DNA of 46,175 nt from positions 1 to 46,175 of the forward strand of contig NZ_LZGT01000056.1 in NCBI RefSeq assembly GCF_001690525.1. Reading direction: 5' to 3'. Numbering within the stretch: the stretch's first letter is position 1; each line of letters opens with the position of its first letter. The notes beneath the pieces are model-generated. The model had not been told where the DNA came from. It did not search any database and saw only the letters and a list, made by a program, of their open reading frames with translations. Made by a program: the position numbers and the translations under genes. Of the stretch, positions 37,050-45,609 are shown piece by piece. The stretch is from Gilliamella sp. App6-5. GTDB taxonomy: Bacteria; Pseudomonadota; Gammaproteobacteria; Enterobacterales; Orbaceae.

Positions 37050-37553
37050 ATGGGTTCTATGAACAACCAAAAAATTATCGGCATTAGTGGCTATAGTGGC
37101 AGCGGTAAAACAACATTGCTGAAAAAGATCATTGCATTGCTTGTTGAACAAAATTTTAAAGTCGGCTCAATAAAACACGCTCATCACGATATTGAAGTCG
37201 ATATTCCAGGTAAAGATAGTTATGAATTACGTAAGGCTGGCTCGTTACAAACAATTGTTGCTTGTGATAAACGATATGCTGTGTTTCATGAAACACCAAA
37301 TAAGCCAACTGATTTAATCACACTCATTAATCAATTTAACGATATTGATATAATACTGATAGAAGGTTTTAAACATGAAAAGATTCCTAAAATTATTTGC
37401 CACCGCAAAACAAATAAAAAAGCACTTTATATTGATGAGTTTACAATAGCGGTTGCCAGTGATGAGCCGTTAACTACTTCTTTACCAGTATTGGATATCA
37501 ATCACCCCCTTCAAATTGTTGAATTTATAAAAAACTATTTATTTAAACAATAA
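37050..37553 (+). CDS. mobB: Molybdopterin-guanine dinucleotide biosynthesis protein MobB
   Basis: This GTP-binding adaptor assists MobA in cofactor attachment. The P-loop is at residues 14-22 (GYSGSGKTTLL), followed by the characteristic IKHAHHDIEVDIPGKDSYEL and RKAGSLQTIVA, then LIEGFKHEKIPKI and the C-terminal AVASDEPL. The 167 residues are typical. The start may be the ATG at 37050 or the one at 37059; neither has a strong ribosome site. It is divergent from ltaE with a 75-base shared control region. Confidence 0.92.
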   Translation: MGSMNNQKIIGISGYSGSGKTTLLKKIIALLVEQNFKVGSIKHAHHDIEVDIPGKDSYELRKAGSLQTIVACDKRYAVFHETPNKPTDLITLINQFNDIDIILIEGFKHEKIPKIICHRKTNKKALYIDEFTIAVASDEPLTTSLPVLDINHPLQIVEFIKNYLFKQ

Positions 37554-37604
37554 TATAGCGTATCTTATTTACCAGTTTTTTACTTTATAGTCTATAAAAT
37601 TTAC

Positions 37605-38309
37605 ATGATTCCTGTATTAAAAAAATTAAAACGCATTTTAATCATTAGCAAAAAAGTAATAATAGGACTCATGTTGCTATCTCTCTTTTCTACCTTAGTT
37701 ATGCGCTGGGTAAATCCTCCATTCGGTTCTATGTTAATGATAGAGCGCAAGATAATGCATTGGAACACACCACAACAACGAATCTGGAAAGATTTAGATA
37801 AAATTTCAGATAATATAAAAATTGCAGTAATAGCGTCAGAAGATCAGAATTTTCCTACCCATTGGGGATTTGATTTTAAAGCCATTCGCCTAGCGCTAGA
37901 CCATAATCAAAATAGTAAAAAGATTAAAGGCGCTAGCACAATTACTCAGCAAGTGGCTAAAAATATCTTTTTATGGCCATCTCGCAGTTGGATTCGTAAA
38001 GGAATTGAGTCTTGGTTTACATTATGGATAGAGCTATTTTGGTCAAAAGAACGTATACTCGAACTCTATTTAAATTGTGCAGAATGGGGAGAAGGTATTT
38101 TTGGCATTGAAGCCGCATCTCAGCACTATTTTAATGTCAGTGCCAGCCAGTTAACATCACAGCAAGCAAGCTTACTTGCAGCAGTATTACCTAATCCAAG
38201 ACGCTGGAGCCCAATAACACCAAGCGAGAGAGTCCAAAAAAGAGCAAAATGGATTCATGCCCAAATGCGTAATTTAGGCAATAACAATTATCTCAAAAAA
38301 CTAAAATAG
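37605..38309 (+). CDS. mtgA: Monofunctional peptidoglycan glycosyltransferase
   Basis: MtgA polymerises lipid II into glycan chains at the outer face of the inner membrane. The 234-residue protein has one N-terminal membrane segment (about 14-33) and a single GT51 domain. It shows the catalytic motif ASEDQNFPTHWGFD (Glu79), then KGASTITQQVAKNIFL and the ELYLNCAEWGEGIFGIEAAS motif with the second catalytic Glu. There is no transpeptidase domain, as expected for MtgA. It starts 51 bases after mobB and may share its transcript. Confidence 0.95.
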   Translation: MIPVLKKLKRILIISKKVIIGLMLLSLFSTLVMRWVNPPFGSMLMIERKIMHWNTPQQRIWKDLDKISDNIKIAVIASEDQNFPTHWGFDFKAIRLALDHNQNSKKIKGASTITQQVAKNIFLWPSRSWIRKGIESWFTLWIELFWSKERILELYLNCAEWGEGIFGIEAASQHYFNVSASQLTSQQASLLAAVLPNPRRWSPITPSERVQKRAKWIHAQMRNLGNNNYLKKLK

Positions 38310-38319
38310 CCACCTATTC

Positions 38320-39018
38320 CTAAATAAATTTTTGGATAAATTCAGGCACAATTTTACTTGCTGAACCATAAATTTTTGTTTGAAATAAACTTTGTTTAAG
38401 ACTAGGTTCTAGATTAAGTTCAATCGTTTCAGCACCAGATAAATTGGCCTCTTGCACAAAACCGGCAGCAGGATAAACATTACCTGATGTACCAATTGCA
38501 ATAAAATGATCAGCTTGCGAAAGTGCATCATAGATTTCATCCATCTGTAGTGGGATCTCTCCAAACCAAACAATATGCGGGCGAATGAATGGGTTTTGTT
38601 TATAATCCACATCTTTGTCGCACTCAATAATTTGCCCTGTTTTTTCATGACGGACTTTTAATAATTCCCCATGCATGTGAATAATATTTTTAGATCCAGC
38701 TCGCTCATGTAAATTATCCACATTTTGTGTCACAATTAATACATTTTCTGAGCCTAACTTTCTTTCTAACTCAGCTAAAGCAAGATGTGCTGCATTTGGT
38801 TTAACATTGGCATCTTGTAATTTATTGCGCAACATATTATAAAATTGATGAACCGCTATAGGATCTCGAATATACCCTTCATAAGTGGCAACATCATCGA
38901 CATTATAGCCTTCCCACAACCCATCTTGTGCACGGAATGTTGATAGCCCAGACTCAGCTGAAATACCAGCGCCTGTTAAAATGACAATTTTAGGTATCTT
39001 CATAATGGATATATACAC
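38320..39018 (-). CDS. cobB: NAD-dependent protein deacylase (sirtuin, CobB type)
   Basis: This sirtuin removes acetyl and other acyl groups from lysines, using NAD. The 232-residue protein has the NAD motif [28 protein letters not shown], catalytic His in HMHGELLKV, and [13 protein letters not shown]. Two differences from E. coli CobB: the Zn-binding Cys cluster is largely gone (only one Cys remains in the segment after HGEL), and the acyl-pocket Y-x-x-R motif reads FYNMLRNK, so the Arg at +3 is Leu with Arg at +4. This may change desuccinylase activity. The start is GTG at 39018 with AAAGGA upstream; an ATG five codons on (39003) is possible. Confidence 0.92.
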   Translation of the reverse strand: MYISIMKIPKIVILTGAGISAESGLSTFRAQDGLWEGYNVDDVATYEGYIRDPIAVHQFYNMLRNKLQDANVKPNAAHLALAELERKLGSENVLIVTQNVDNLHERAGSKNIIHMHGELLKVRHEKTGQIIECDKDVDYKQNPFIRPHIVWFGEIPLQMDEIYDALSQADHFIAIGTSGNVYPAAGFVQEANLSGAETIELNLEPSLKQSLFQTKIYGSASKIVPEFIQKFI

Positions 39019-39104
39019 CTTTTCCTTTGCTATTAAATTATTTTGTTATAAGTTATAACATCAACCATAGTAATTACTTTTTTTAAAAAAAGTGAATAAA
39101 ATTA

Positions 39105-39917
39105 TTACTTGTATTCAGTAGTAAACATCTGTAATGCTGGTTTATTTAGTCTTTGATATTGGCTGTAAGCAGTTGCCACTTTCAGTCGGATAGCTTCTTT
39201 AGATTCACCTTTCAACCAACTATCAATCATCGCATAAACACTATACGCTTCTGGTGCCATTCGATGCATAGTCAAAATCAAAGGCGTGATACCTAAACGA
39301 GATAGTGGTGGTGTAAAATATTGTTGGCTTTTGCAAGCAAATACCGCCGCATAACGTGATTTTTGTTTTTCTTGTTGTTCTTTTGATAATGTATCCCAGC
39401 GCAAGCTATCGGGTAAATATTTACGCCATGACCACTCCATTAATGAATCATGACCAATATAAATAACTAAGTCAGCCTTTCCTCCAGCAATAATCTTTTT
39501 ATCACCAAGCAAATACAATTGATTTTTTTTACCTGCCGAATAGGTTAGAAAATCATCAACAGTATCATCTATATATTTGCCATCATATGCTTGCGCTACG
39601 ATATAGACATCTTGATGTTGATGTTTATAAATTATTTCTTCTAATATTTTACCTTTGCTTGGTTTATTAATTTGAATAACCTGCCATTCTTTTTGCTTTG
39701 CAAAATAGGTCTTAAAACCGTAGGCTGCGCCCCAATAAAGATTATTTTTTGGATCTTGACCATTACCTATAGCTTTAGGAACCGGTGCAATCTTTTGATA
39801 TTTGTTATCACAAAGTGCCACCAAAACATGAATCACTTTTGGATAAGCAAAGCAGGGAAGGGAGAGTATAAAATAAATAGTAGTTGCAAGCCATAACTGT
39901 GATTTCATTGCCTTCAT
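39105..39917 (-). CDS. Exported protein of unknown function with caspase-like (clan CD) His/Cys motifs
   Basis: I do not recognise a named family. The 270-residue product has a signal peptide (about 1-24, LWLATTIYFILSLPCFA) and an alpha/beta mature part beginning IHVLVALCDNKY. Two motifs stand out: a beta-strand running into Gly-His (LVIYIGHDSLM, His156), and about 39 residues later a strand running into Ala-Cys (AVFACKSQQYF, Cys195). That order and pattern are what clan CD peptidases (caspase, gingipain, clostripain) show. Conserved-looking blocks GNGQDPKNNLYWGAAYG and MAPEAYSVYAMIDSWLKG are also present. It starts 4 bases after the HTH gene, so the two are translated from one message. The enzymatic role is inference only. 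Confidence 0.7.
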   Translation of the reverse strand: MKAMKSQLWLATTIYFILSLPCFAYPKVIHVLVALCDNKYQKIAPVPKAIGNGQDPKNNLYWGAAYGFKTYFAKQKEWQVIQINKPSKGKILEEIIYKHQHQDVYIVAQAYDGKYIDDTVDDFLTYSAGKKNQLYLLGDKKIIAGGKADLVIYIGHDSLMEWSWRKYLPDSLRWDTLSKEQQEKQKSRYAAVFACKSQQYFTPPLSRLGITPLILTMHRMAPEAYSVYAMIDSWLKGESKEAIRLKVATAYSQYQRLNKPALQMFTTEYK

Positions 39918-39921
39918 TAAT

Positions 39922-40131
39922 CTACTCTTTATCTGTATATTCTAATATATCACCTGGTTGGCAATCTAGATGTTTGCAGATTGCCTCGAGTGTTGCAAGT
40001 CTAAATCCTTTTACTTTACCTTGCTTAAGTAATGATAAATTTTGTTCTGTAATACCTATCGCCGCCGCTAAATCTTTGGATTTGATTTTACGTTTTGCTA
40101 GCATTACGTCTAAATTTATTATAATTGGCAC
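39922..40131 (-). CDS. Small XRE/Cro-type HTH regulator (YozG-like)
   Basis: The 69-residue protein is almost entirely a helix-turn-helix. It has the start MPIIINLDVMLAKRKIKSKD, the recognition region IGITEQNLSLLKQGKVKGFR, and a C-terminal LEAICKHLDCQPGDILEY, the YozG/HTH_26 signature. Such regulators commonly sit next to DUF2975 membrane proteins, exactly as here (12 bases after it). It probably controls its own operon, possibly through the large AT palindrome at 40794-40823. The ligand or signal is unknown. Confidence 0.88.
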   Translation of the reverse strand: MPIIINLDVMLAKRKIKSKDLAAAIGITEQNLSLLKQGKVKGFRLATLEAICKHLDCQPGDILEYTDKE

Positions 40132-40143
40132 ATATGGCTCCTT

Positions 40144-40722
40144 TTAAATAAATTGTTTATTTTCTTCAGCTAGTTGGCAAGCTTTTTTCAATATTTGACC
40201 TATAAGCATAATACTCATGGCAGAAAATAGCGTTATAATATCATCACTAGAAAAAGAAATAGAAAAGTATCGTGCTGATGCGTCTTGATTATAAGTTAAG
40301 AGCATTGTCAATAAAGGTTCAGATAAAAAATTTATAATCCCCCATAAAACAAGCAATTTGCCAAATACGTAACAATGGTTAGCTGATTTTACCGAAAAAT
40401 ACTCTGATTGACTGTAATTAATAAACAATAATCTAAGTTGATAAAACGCATAAGCTAAAATAAGTATTAATGAAGTATCGATTAAGGTTGCGATAGTCGC
40501 TTGCCATCCAGATAACGATTTAGGATCAACATTATCAATCCCACTTTGGATAAAAGAAAACCCTCCAAATTCAAGCCCAATATTTTGCATATCAAAAAAA
40601 TAATACAAGAATGGGAATATTGAGCTAATTAACATAATTAGAATAGGAATTAATGTTAATAATGCCATAAAGCGACAATATTGATTCAATCGAGAATGTG
40701 TTTTAGTCATATCTGTGTTCAT
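40144..40722 (-). CDS. DUF2975 membrane protein
   Basis: The 192-residue protein has four predicted membrane segments (around 16-42, 74-96, 118-136 and 160-180) and short loops, as in DUF2975 proteins linked with YozG-type regulators. The ATG at 40722 has AAGGA seven bases upstream; an in-frame ATG 16 codons earlier lacks one and adds an unlikely N-terminus. It is the first gene of the DUF2975-HTH-exported protein operon. A function such as membrane sensing for the HTH partner is plausible but unproven. Confidence 0.82.
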   Translation of the reverse strand: MNTDMTKTHSRLNQYCRFMALLTLIPILIMLISSIFPFLYYFFDMQNIGLEFGGFSFIQSGIDNVDPKSLSGWQATIATLIDTSLILILAYAFYQLRLLFINYSQSEYFSVKSANHCYVFGKLLVLWGIINFLSEPLLTMLLTYNQDASARYFSISFSSDDIITLFSAMSIMLIGQILKKACQLAEENKQFI

Positions 40723-40793
40723 CTTTATATCCTTTCTTTTATAAAACTGTACACAATATAACATAAACAAAATTTAAAACAATAAAATATTAA

Positions 40794-40823
40794 AATAAAA
40801 CAATAATTTTTTATTGTTTTATT
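40794..40823. repeat. 13-bp perfect AT-rich palindrome upstream of the DUF2975 operon
   Basis: AATAAAACAATAA (40794-40806), TTTT, then TTATTGTTTTATT (40811-40823) form an exact inverted repeat. It lies about 72 bases upstream of the DUF2975 start and just after the rpoH terminator. It could be the operator for the HTH protein encoded in the operon. Confidence 0.6.
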
Positions 40824-40835
40824 AGATTTAAGTAC

Positions 40836-40865
40836 AAAAAAAACCTTACTTTTTTATCGGTAAGG
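40836..40865 (-). terminator. Intrinsic terminator of rpoH
   Basis: On the minus strand CCTTAC, a 10-base loop, GTAAGG, then eight T residues (A-run 40836-40843 on plus). It lies 28 bases after the rpoH stop. Confidence 0.8.
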
Positions 40866-40892
40866 CTTAGGAAGTTAACATTAACGAAAAAA

Positions 40893-41753
40893 TTAGGCTT
40901 CAATAGCAACTCGTAATTTTTTCATTGCATTTTTTTCGAGTTGGCGAATTCGTTCAGCTGAAACACTATATTTATCAGCTAAAACTTGTAATGTAGATTT
41001 GCTATCATCTGAGTCTAACCAACGAGCTTTGATAATATCTTGGCTACGTTCATCCAATTTTAATAATGCATCGTGTAACTTATCTGTTGCATCATTTTCC
41101 CAATTATCGTTTTCTATTGATTTTGAAAAATCAGAATTACTGTCTTCTAGGTAAAGTGCTGGTGCAACAATTGAATTATCATCGTCATCACTATCTATAT
41201 CAAATGACATATCTTGTGCTGACATGCGTGATTCCATTTCAAGTACATCTTTCCGGCTTACACCTAACTCATCAGCCACCATATCAACTTCAGCATTATT
41301 AAACCAGCCTAAACGTTGTTTGGTCTTCCTTAAATTAAAAAATAGCTTTCTTTGTGCCTTAGTCGTTGCAACTTTAACAATACGCCAATTTTTTAATACG
41401 TATTCATGAATTTCGGCTTTTATCCAATGCACAGCAAATGAGACCAAACGCACCCCCATCTCTGGATTAAAACGGCGCACAGCTTTCATTAAACCAATAT
41501 TACCTTCTTGAATTAAATCAGCTTGCGGTAAACCATAACCGGAATACCCACGAGCAATATGCGCAACAAAACGCAAATGAGATAATATCAATTGTCTTGC
41601 TGCATCAACATCGTCATGATAATAAAGTCTTTCACCTAATAATTTTTCTTCTTCTGCTGTTAGCATCGGATAGGTATTAATCATACGAATATATGATTCA
41701 ATATTACCTTGTGGAATTAAAGCACTTACTTGCATTTTTATATCAGTACCCAT
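40893..41753 (-). CDS. rpoH: RNA polymerase heat-shock sigma factor sigma-32
   Basis: Sigma-32 directs RNA polymerase to heat-shock promoters such as that of dnaK (11591-11619). The 286-residue protein has region 1.2/2.1 ([20 protein letters not shown]), region 2.2 ([18 protein letters not shown]), region 2.4 ([15 protein letters not shown]), the RpoH box ([17 protein letters not shown]), and region 4 ([15 protein letters not shown]). It closely follows E. coli RpoH. The ATG has GGGGAG 5 bases upstream. It follows ftsX with a 203-base gap that should carry its own promoters. A translational thermosensor is known in enterics, but I cannot confirm one here by eye. Confidence 0.97.
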   Translation of the reverse strand: MGTDIKMQVSALIPQGNIESYIRMINTYPMLTAEEEKLLGERLYYHDDVDAARQLILSHLRFVAHIARGYSGYGLPQADLIQEGNIGLMKAVRRFNPEMGVRLVSFAVHWIKAEIHEYVLKNWRIVKVATTKAQRKLFFNLRKTKQRLGWFNNAEVDMVADELGVSRKDVLEMESRMSAQDMSFDIDSDDDDNSIVAPALYLEDSNSDFSKSIENDNWENDATDKLHDALLKLDERSQDIIKARWLDSDDSKSTLQVLADKYSVSAERIRQLEKNAMKKLRVAIEA

Positions 41754-41956
41754 TTAACTCCCCCTCTTAAATTAACTAGTTTTTGTCACATTGATAAAAT
41801 GTAACAATTAAAAACGTTAAACTGATGTTCACTTATCAGTTAGACCTTCAAGCTATAAATTAGTTCATATTTTTTATTTAAAATTAATAAAACATGTTGC
41901 GAGGATCTACATATTACTAAAACTAATATACATTCTAATTAGTTATATCGAAATAG

Positions 41957-42928
41957 CTAGGTAATTTGTGTCATTTTTAAATATTTTTTAGTCGCAACTA
42001 ACGATGAAAGCCATCCAATAATAATAGTAATAAATATAATTAATAAGCTTTCATCCCACAATAAGCCTTCAATATGAATAATTGTCCCAAAAGCATCAGA
42101 AACATTCAATATAATTGATTCTATTTGAAAGATAAATATTTCCGATAACACCAACGAAACAACAGAACTCACAAAACCAATAAAAATTCCACTATATAAA
42201 AAAGGACGTAAAATAAAACCTTCTGTTGCACCAATTAATTGCATAACAATTATAGTTTGTTTTCTAGCAAAAATATTTAAGCGAATACTATTACCGATTA
42301 CAAGTGACACAGCAATAATCATAAAGATGGAAATAATCCAAAAAACAGATCTAACCATATTAGTTAGTGCAGTTAATCGAGTAAACCAGCTATCATCTAA
42401 CTTTATATCATCTATGCCATCAATATTGAGTAATTCCACTTGTAATCGATGCAATACAACTGTTTTTTTTGCTTCTTCTTTAGGTGTAACAATGGCTACT
42501 GCCGGTAGTGGATTTTCATCTAATAAATCCAATGCGCTACTGAATCCAGACCATGTTTTAAATTCCTCTTTTGTTTCATCTCGAGAAAGATAATCAACGC
42601 TATCAACCTCAGAATAAGATTTGAGTTTGACTAGTAATTCTGTAGTTTGCTCCGAGGTTAATTCTTTATTGATATAAATAGTTAAATTAGGCGTTGGATA
42701 CCATTGATGTGCAGCCTGACTGGCATTTTTCCAAAGTAAATAACTAATGGTTGGTAGCGTAATAGAAATCGCAATAACAAAAATAGTCAGTAATGATGCA
42801 AAAAGATGTTGAGTAAAATCATTAAAGGCATTGCGCCAAGCATAACTAATTTGCCTTTTCCAACGTGATAAAAAACTATTTTTCGTTTCTTTCGATTTAG
42901 TAGATTTGATAGTGGTATTACGCATCAA
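41957..42928 (-). CDS. ftsX: Cell-division protein FtsX
   Basis: FtsX is the membrane part of the FtsEX complex, which activates septal peptidoglycan hydrolases (through EnvC in enterics). The 323-residue protein has an N-terminal cytosolic stretch, helix 1 (FASLLTIFVIAISITLPTI), a periplasmic domain (about 75-185, with LTIYINKELT and SALDLLDENPLP), and three C-terminal helices. The NSIRLNIFARKQTIIVMQLIG coupling segment is present. Its start overlaps the end of ftsE by 4 bases. Slightly shorter than E. coli FtsX (352), mainly at the N-terminus. Confidence 0.95.
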   Translation of the reverse strand: MMRNTTIKSTKSKETKNSFLSRWKRQISYAWRNAFNDFTQHLFASLLTIFVIAISITLPTISYLLWKNASQAAHQWYPTPNLTIYINKELTSEQTTELLVKLKSYSEVDSVDYLSRDETKEEFKTWSGFSSALDLLDENPLPAVAIVTPKEEAKKTVVLHRLQVELLNIDGIDDIKLDDSWFTRLTALTNMVRSVFWIISIFMIIAVSLVIGNSIRLNIFARKQTIIVMQLIGATEGFILRPFLYSGIFIGFVSSVVSLVLSEIFIFQIESIILNVSDAFGTIIHIEGLLWDESLLIIFITIIIGWLSSLVATKKYLKMTQIT

Positions 42929-43584
42929 TTTTTAATCTCTAAACGCCCTTGATTCAAATGCAGTATTCTATGATGCTTGCGACGAATAAGCCCCATATTG
43001 TGCGTTGCCATCAAAACAGTTACACCTGACCGATTAAACTCTTCAAAAAGCTTTAAGATATCTTTGGAAAGCTTATCGTCTAAATTACCGGTCGGTTCAT
43101 CAGCAAGCAAGACACTAGGGCGATTAACAATCGCACGAGCTATACCCACTCGTTGCTGTTCTCCACCTGATAACTGTATAGGATAAAATTTCATCTTATT
43201 TATCAATCCGACTTTATCCAATGATGCTGAAACCCGTCTGCGTATTTCTTCTACTGGTTTACCTAAAATAATTAATGGAATAGCAACATTATCATAGACA
43301 GTGTGATCCATTAATAGCTGATGATCTTGAAATACCATACCAATAGTGCGACGTAAAAATGGCATATCGTGTCTTTTTAGGTTTGAAACATTAATACCAT
43401 TTAATAACACTTGACCATCATTGGCTTTCTCTAAACCACAAATTAACCGCATTAAAGTACTTTTACCAGCACCAGAATGCCCCGATAAAAATGCCATTTC
43501 TCCAGATGATAAAGTAAAGTTTATATTCTGTAATGCTGGTTTACCACCAGAATAAACTTTACTTACACGCTGAAATTCGATCAT
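42925..43584 (-). CDS. ftsE: Cell-division ATP-binding protein FtsE
   Basis: FtsE is the cytosolic ATPase of FtsEX and powers hydrolase activation at the septum. The 219-residue protein has Walker A SGHSGAGKSTLM, Q-loop MVFQDHQLLMDHTVYDNVA, signature LSGGEQQRVGIARA and Walker B VLLADEPTGNLD. The length is standard (E. coli 222). ATG overlap with ftsX and a 9-base gap from ftsY show tight operon organisation. Confidence 0.97.
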   Translation of the reverse strand: MIEFQRVSKVYSGGKPALQNINFTLSSGEMAFLSGHSGAGKSTLMRLICGLEKANDGQVLLNGINVSNLKRHDMPFLRRTIGMVFQDHQLLMDHTVYDNVAIPLIILGKPVEEIRRRVSASLDKVGLINKMKFYPIQLSGGEQQRVGIARAIVNRPSVLLADEPTGNLDDKLSKDILKLFEEFNRSGVTVLMATHNMGLIRRKHHRILHLNQGRLEIKN

Positions 43585-43593
43585 GGCCTTTCT

Positions 43594-44532
43594 CTATTCA
43601 TCTGCTTCATCAAATAAGGCATTTATAAAATCATTGGCAACAAAAGGCCTTAAATCTTCAATTTTTTCACCCACACCAATATAACGTATAGGGATATTAA
43701 ACTGATCTGCGATGCTAAAAATAATCCCACCTTTTGCCGTACCATCTAATTTAGTCAATGTCATTCCTGTTACACCTACCGCTTCATTAAATAGTTTAGT
43801 TTGGCTAATCGCATTTTGACCGGTACCTGCATCAATGGTTAACATGATTTCATGAGGAGCTGTTTCATCTTGCTTCTTAATCACTCGTACTATTTTTTTC
43901 AACTCATCCATTAAATGAGATTTATTTTGTAAACGACCTGCTGTATCAGCTATTAATATATCTATTTTTTTTGCTTTCGCTGCTTGTATTGCATCAAAGA
44001 TAACTGATGCTGAATCTGCATTGGTATGCTGTGCAATAACAGGGATATGATTACGTTCCCCCCAAACTTGCAATTGTTCAACAGCGGCAGCACGAAATGT
44101 ATCGCCAGCAGCCAGCATAACTGATTTACCTTGTTGCTGAAATTGACGGGCCAATTTGCCAATTGTCGTTGTTTTACCTACACCATTAACACCAACCATT
44201 AAGATAACAAATGGGTTATGAGTATTAATATCAAGTGGTTTATCTACCCCATCTAAAATAGATTTCATTTCTTGTTTTAAAAGTACATGTAAAGCATCTG
44301 CATCTTTTAGTTCTTTTCTTGAGGCCTGCTTTGTTAAGCTATCTATAATTTTTTGTGTTGTATCAAAACCAACATCAGCAATAAGTAACTGTTCTTCTAG
44401 TTCTTCAAATAAAGCATCGTCGATCTTTTTTCCTTTAAACAGACTTAAAAAACCAGATCCAATATTCTGTTTAGTTTTAAAAAGACCTTTTTTTAAACGG
44501 GAGAAAAACCCTTCTTTTTTTTGTTCAACCAT
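43594..44532 (-). CDS. ftsY: Signal recognition particle receptor FtsY
   Basis: FtsY is the SRP receptor that brings ribosomes making membrane proteins to SecYEG. The 312-residue protein has only a short N-terminal basic segment (MVEQKKEGFFSRLKKGLF) before the N domain. The NG GTPase core is complete: G1 GVNGVGKTTTIGKLA, the insertion box AAAVEQLQVWG, G3 DTAGRLQNKSHLM and G4 TKLDGTAKGG. The long acidic A domain of E. coli FtsY (about 200 residues) is absent, as in many AT-rich, reduced relatives. It is first in the ftsY-ftsE-ftsX-rpoH cluster. Confidence 0.96.
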   Translation of the reverse strand: MVEQKKEGFFSRLKKGLFKTKQNIGSGFLSLFKGKKIDDALFEELEEQLLIADVGFDTTQKIIDSLTKQASRKELKDADALHVLLKQEMKSILDGVDKPLDINTHNPFVILMVGVNGVGKTTTIGKLARQFQQQGKSVMLAAGDTFRAAAVEQLQVWGERNHIPVIAQHTNADSASVIFDAIQAAKAKKIDILIADTAGRLQNKSHLMDELKKIVRVIKKQDETAPHEIMLTIDAGTGQNAISQTKLFNEAVGVTGMTLTKLDGTAKGGIIFSIADQFNIPIRYIGVGEKIEDLRPFVANDFINALFDEADE

Positions 44533-44660
44533 AAATAATTTATCCCATGATCATTTAAAGATCATTGTATCTTATTTTAGAATAAAGCCCAATGCATTCG
44601 ATCTTTTAAAAAGATTATAAAAGAAATATTTCGTGATCCATAACCAGTAAATATCGCTGA

Positions 44661-45224
44661 TTACAAATAAAGATCTCGAGTTGTGATGAATCGCCATTCA
44701 CTTAATGGTAACTGGTGAGTAAATAGATTATACCTTCCAATCTGAACACGCACTAGACGTAAACAAGGAAAACCGACCGCCGCACACATTCTTCTAACTT
44801 GTCGATTTTTTCCTTCTGAAATTGTCATACTTATCCATGAAGTTGGTATTGTTTTGCGCTCTCTAATAGGAGGAACTCTTTTCCACAATTGCAATGGTTC
44901 ATCAAGAAAGGTTACAATGGCTGGCTTTGTATAAAATTCTTTTAATTGCACACCATTTCTTAGCATATCCATAGCCTGTTGATTAATAACACCTTCAACT
45001 TGTACCCAATAAGTTTTTGGCAATTTAAACTTTGGTGAACTGATTTTGGCTTGTAATTTACCGTCACTAGTTAACAATAATAACCCCTCACTATCGGTAT
45101 CTAACCGCCCAGCAGGGTAGAACTTAGGTAAGTTTATAAAGTCTTTTAACGTCTGATATTTTTCATGTGGTGAAAATTGAGTCGTAACATTAAACGGTTT
45201 ATTAAAGGCTATTAATGAACTCAT
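44661..45224 (-). CDS. rluE: 23S rRNA pseudouridine synthase (RluE type)
   Basis: RluE converts one uridine near the peptidyl-transferase centre (U2457 in E. coli numbering) to pseudouridine. The 187-residue protein has the RsuA/RluE catalytic motif YPAGRLDTDSEGLLLLTSDG (catalytic Asp), KTYWVQVEG, and the block PPIRERKTIPTSWISMTI typical of RluE, then RQVRRMCAAVGFPCLRLVR. It lacks the N-terminal S4-like extension of RsuA. It sits on the same strand as, and about 144 bases beyond, the 5S rRNA gene and its terminator, close to its own RNA substrate. The exact target is inferred from family. Confidence 0.9.
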   Translation of the reverse strand: MSSLIAFNKPFNVTTQFSPHEKYQTLKDFINLPKFYPAGRLDTDSEGLLLLTSDGKLQAKISSPKFKLPKTYWVQVEGVINQQAMDMLRNGVQLKEFYTKPAIVTFLDEPLQLWKRVPPIRERKTIPTSWISMTISEGKNRQVRRMCAAVGFPCLRLVRVQIGRYNLFTHQLPLSEWRFITTRDLYL

Positions 45225-45324
45225 TTTGTTCTCTTATTAACTGATAATCTTCAATAACTAATTTTTGATTAAGATTATTATAAATAGATAAATGATAATT
45301 TACTCACGATAAAATAATTGAAAG

Positions 45325-45352
45325 CAAAAAAGCCCAGCATCACTGCTGGGCT
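45325..45352 (-). terminator. Terminator of the rRNA operon
   Basis: AGCCCAGCA (45331-45339), loop TCAC, and TGCTGGGCT (45344-45352) form a 9-bp GC-rich stem, 16 bases after 5S rRNA. A T-run follows on the minus strand (A-run 45326-45331 on plus). Confidence 0.9.
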
Positions 45353-45367
45353 CTCTCTAATTTAAAA

Positions 45368-45484
45368 GTCTGGCGGCACCCTACTCTCACATGGGTAATA
45401 CCCACACTACCATCGGCACTACGGCGTTTCACTTCTGAGTTCGGCATGGGGTCAGGTGGGACCACCGCGCTATTACCGCCAGAC
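45368..45484 (-). rRNA. rrf: 5S ribosomal RNA
   Basis: The minus strand holds the full 5S sequence, about 117 bases. Its ends GTCTGGCGG and CCGCCAGAC pair (helix I). It contains the universally conserved block CGAACTCAGAAGTGAAACG and the GATGGTAGTGTGGG stretch seen in gammaproteobacterial 5S RNA. It follows 23S after a 125-base spacer. The end positions could be off by a few bases. Confidence 0.95.
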
Positions 45485-45609
45485 ATATCCTGTACTCTTT
45501 TCAATTAGCTACATTATCTCATATCTGCACTAATCTCTCAATCCGGAACAAACTGTTATTTCAACTTTTATACTATCAATCGCATAATCCCAAAACAACT
45601 CCGAGTTGT

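Noticed and set aside
36975-37151. 59-residue N-terminal extension of the aldolase
   Set aside because: It runs antisense through the mobB start region, lacks homology, and the internal ATG has a good ribosome site.
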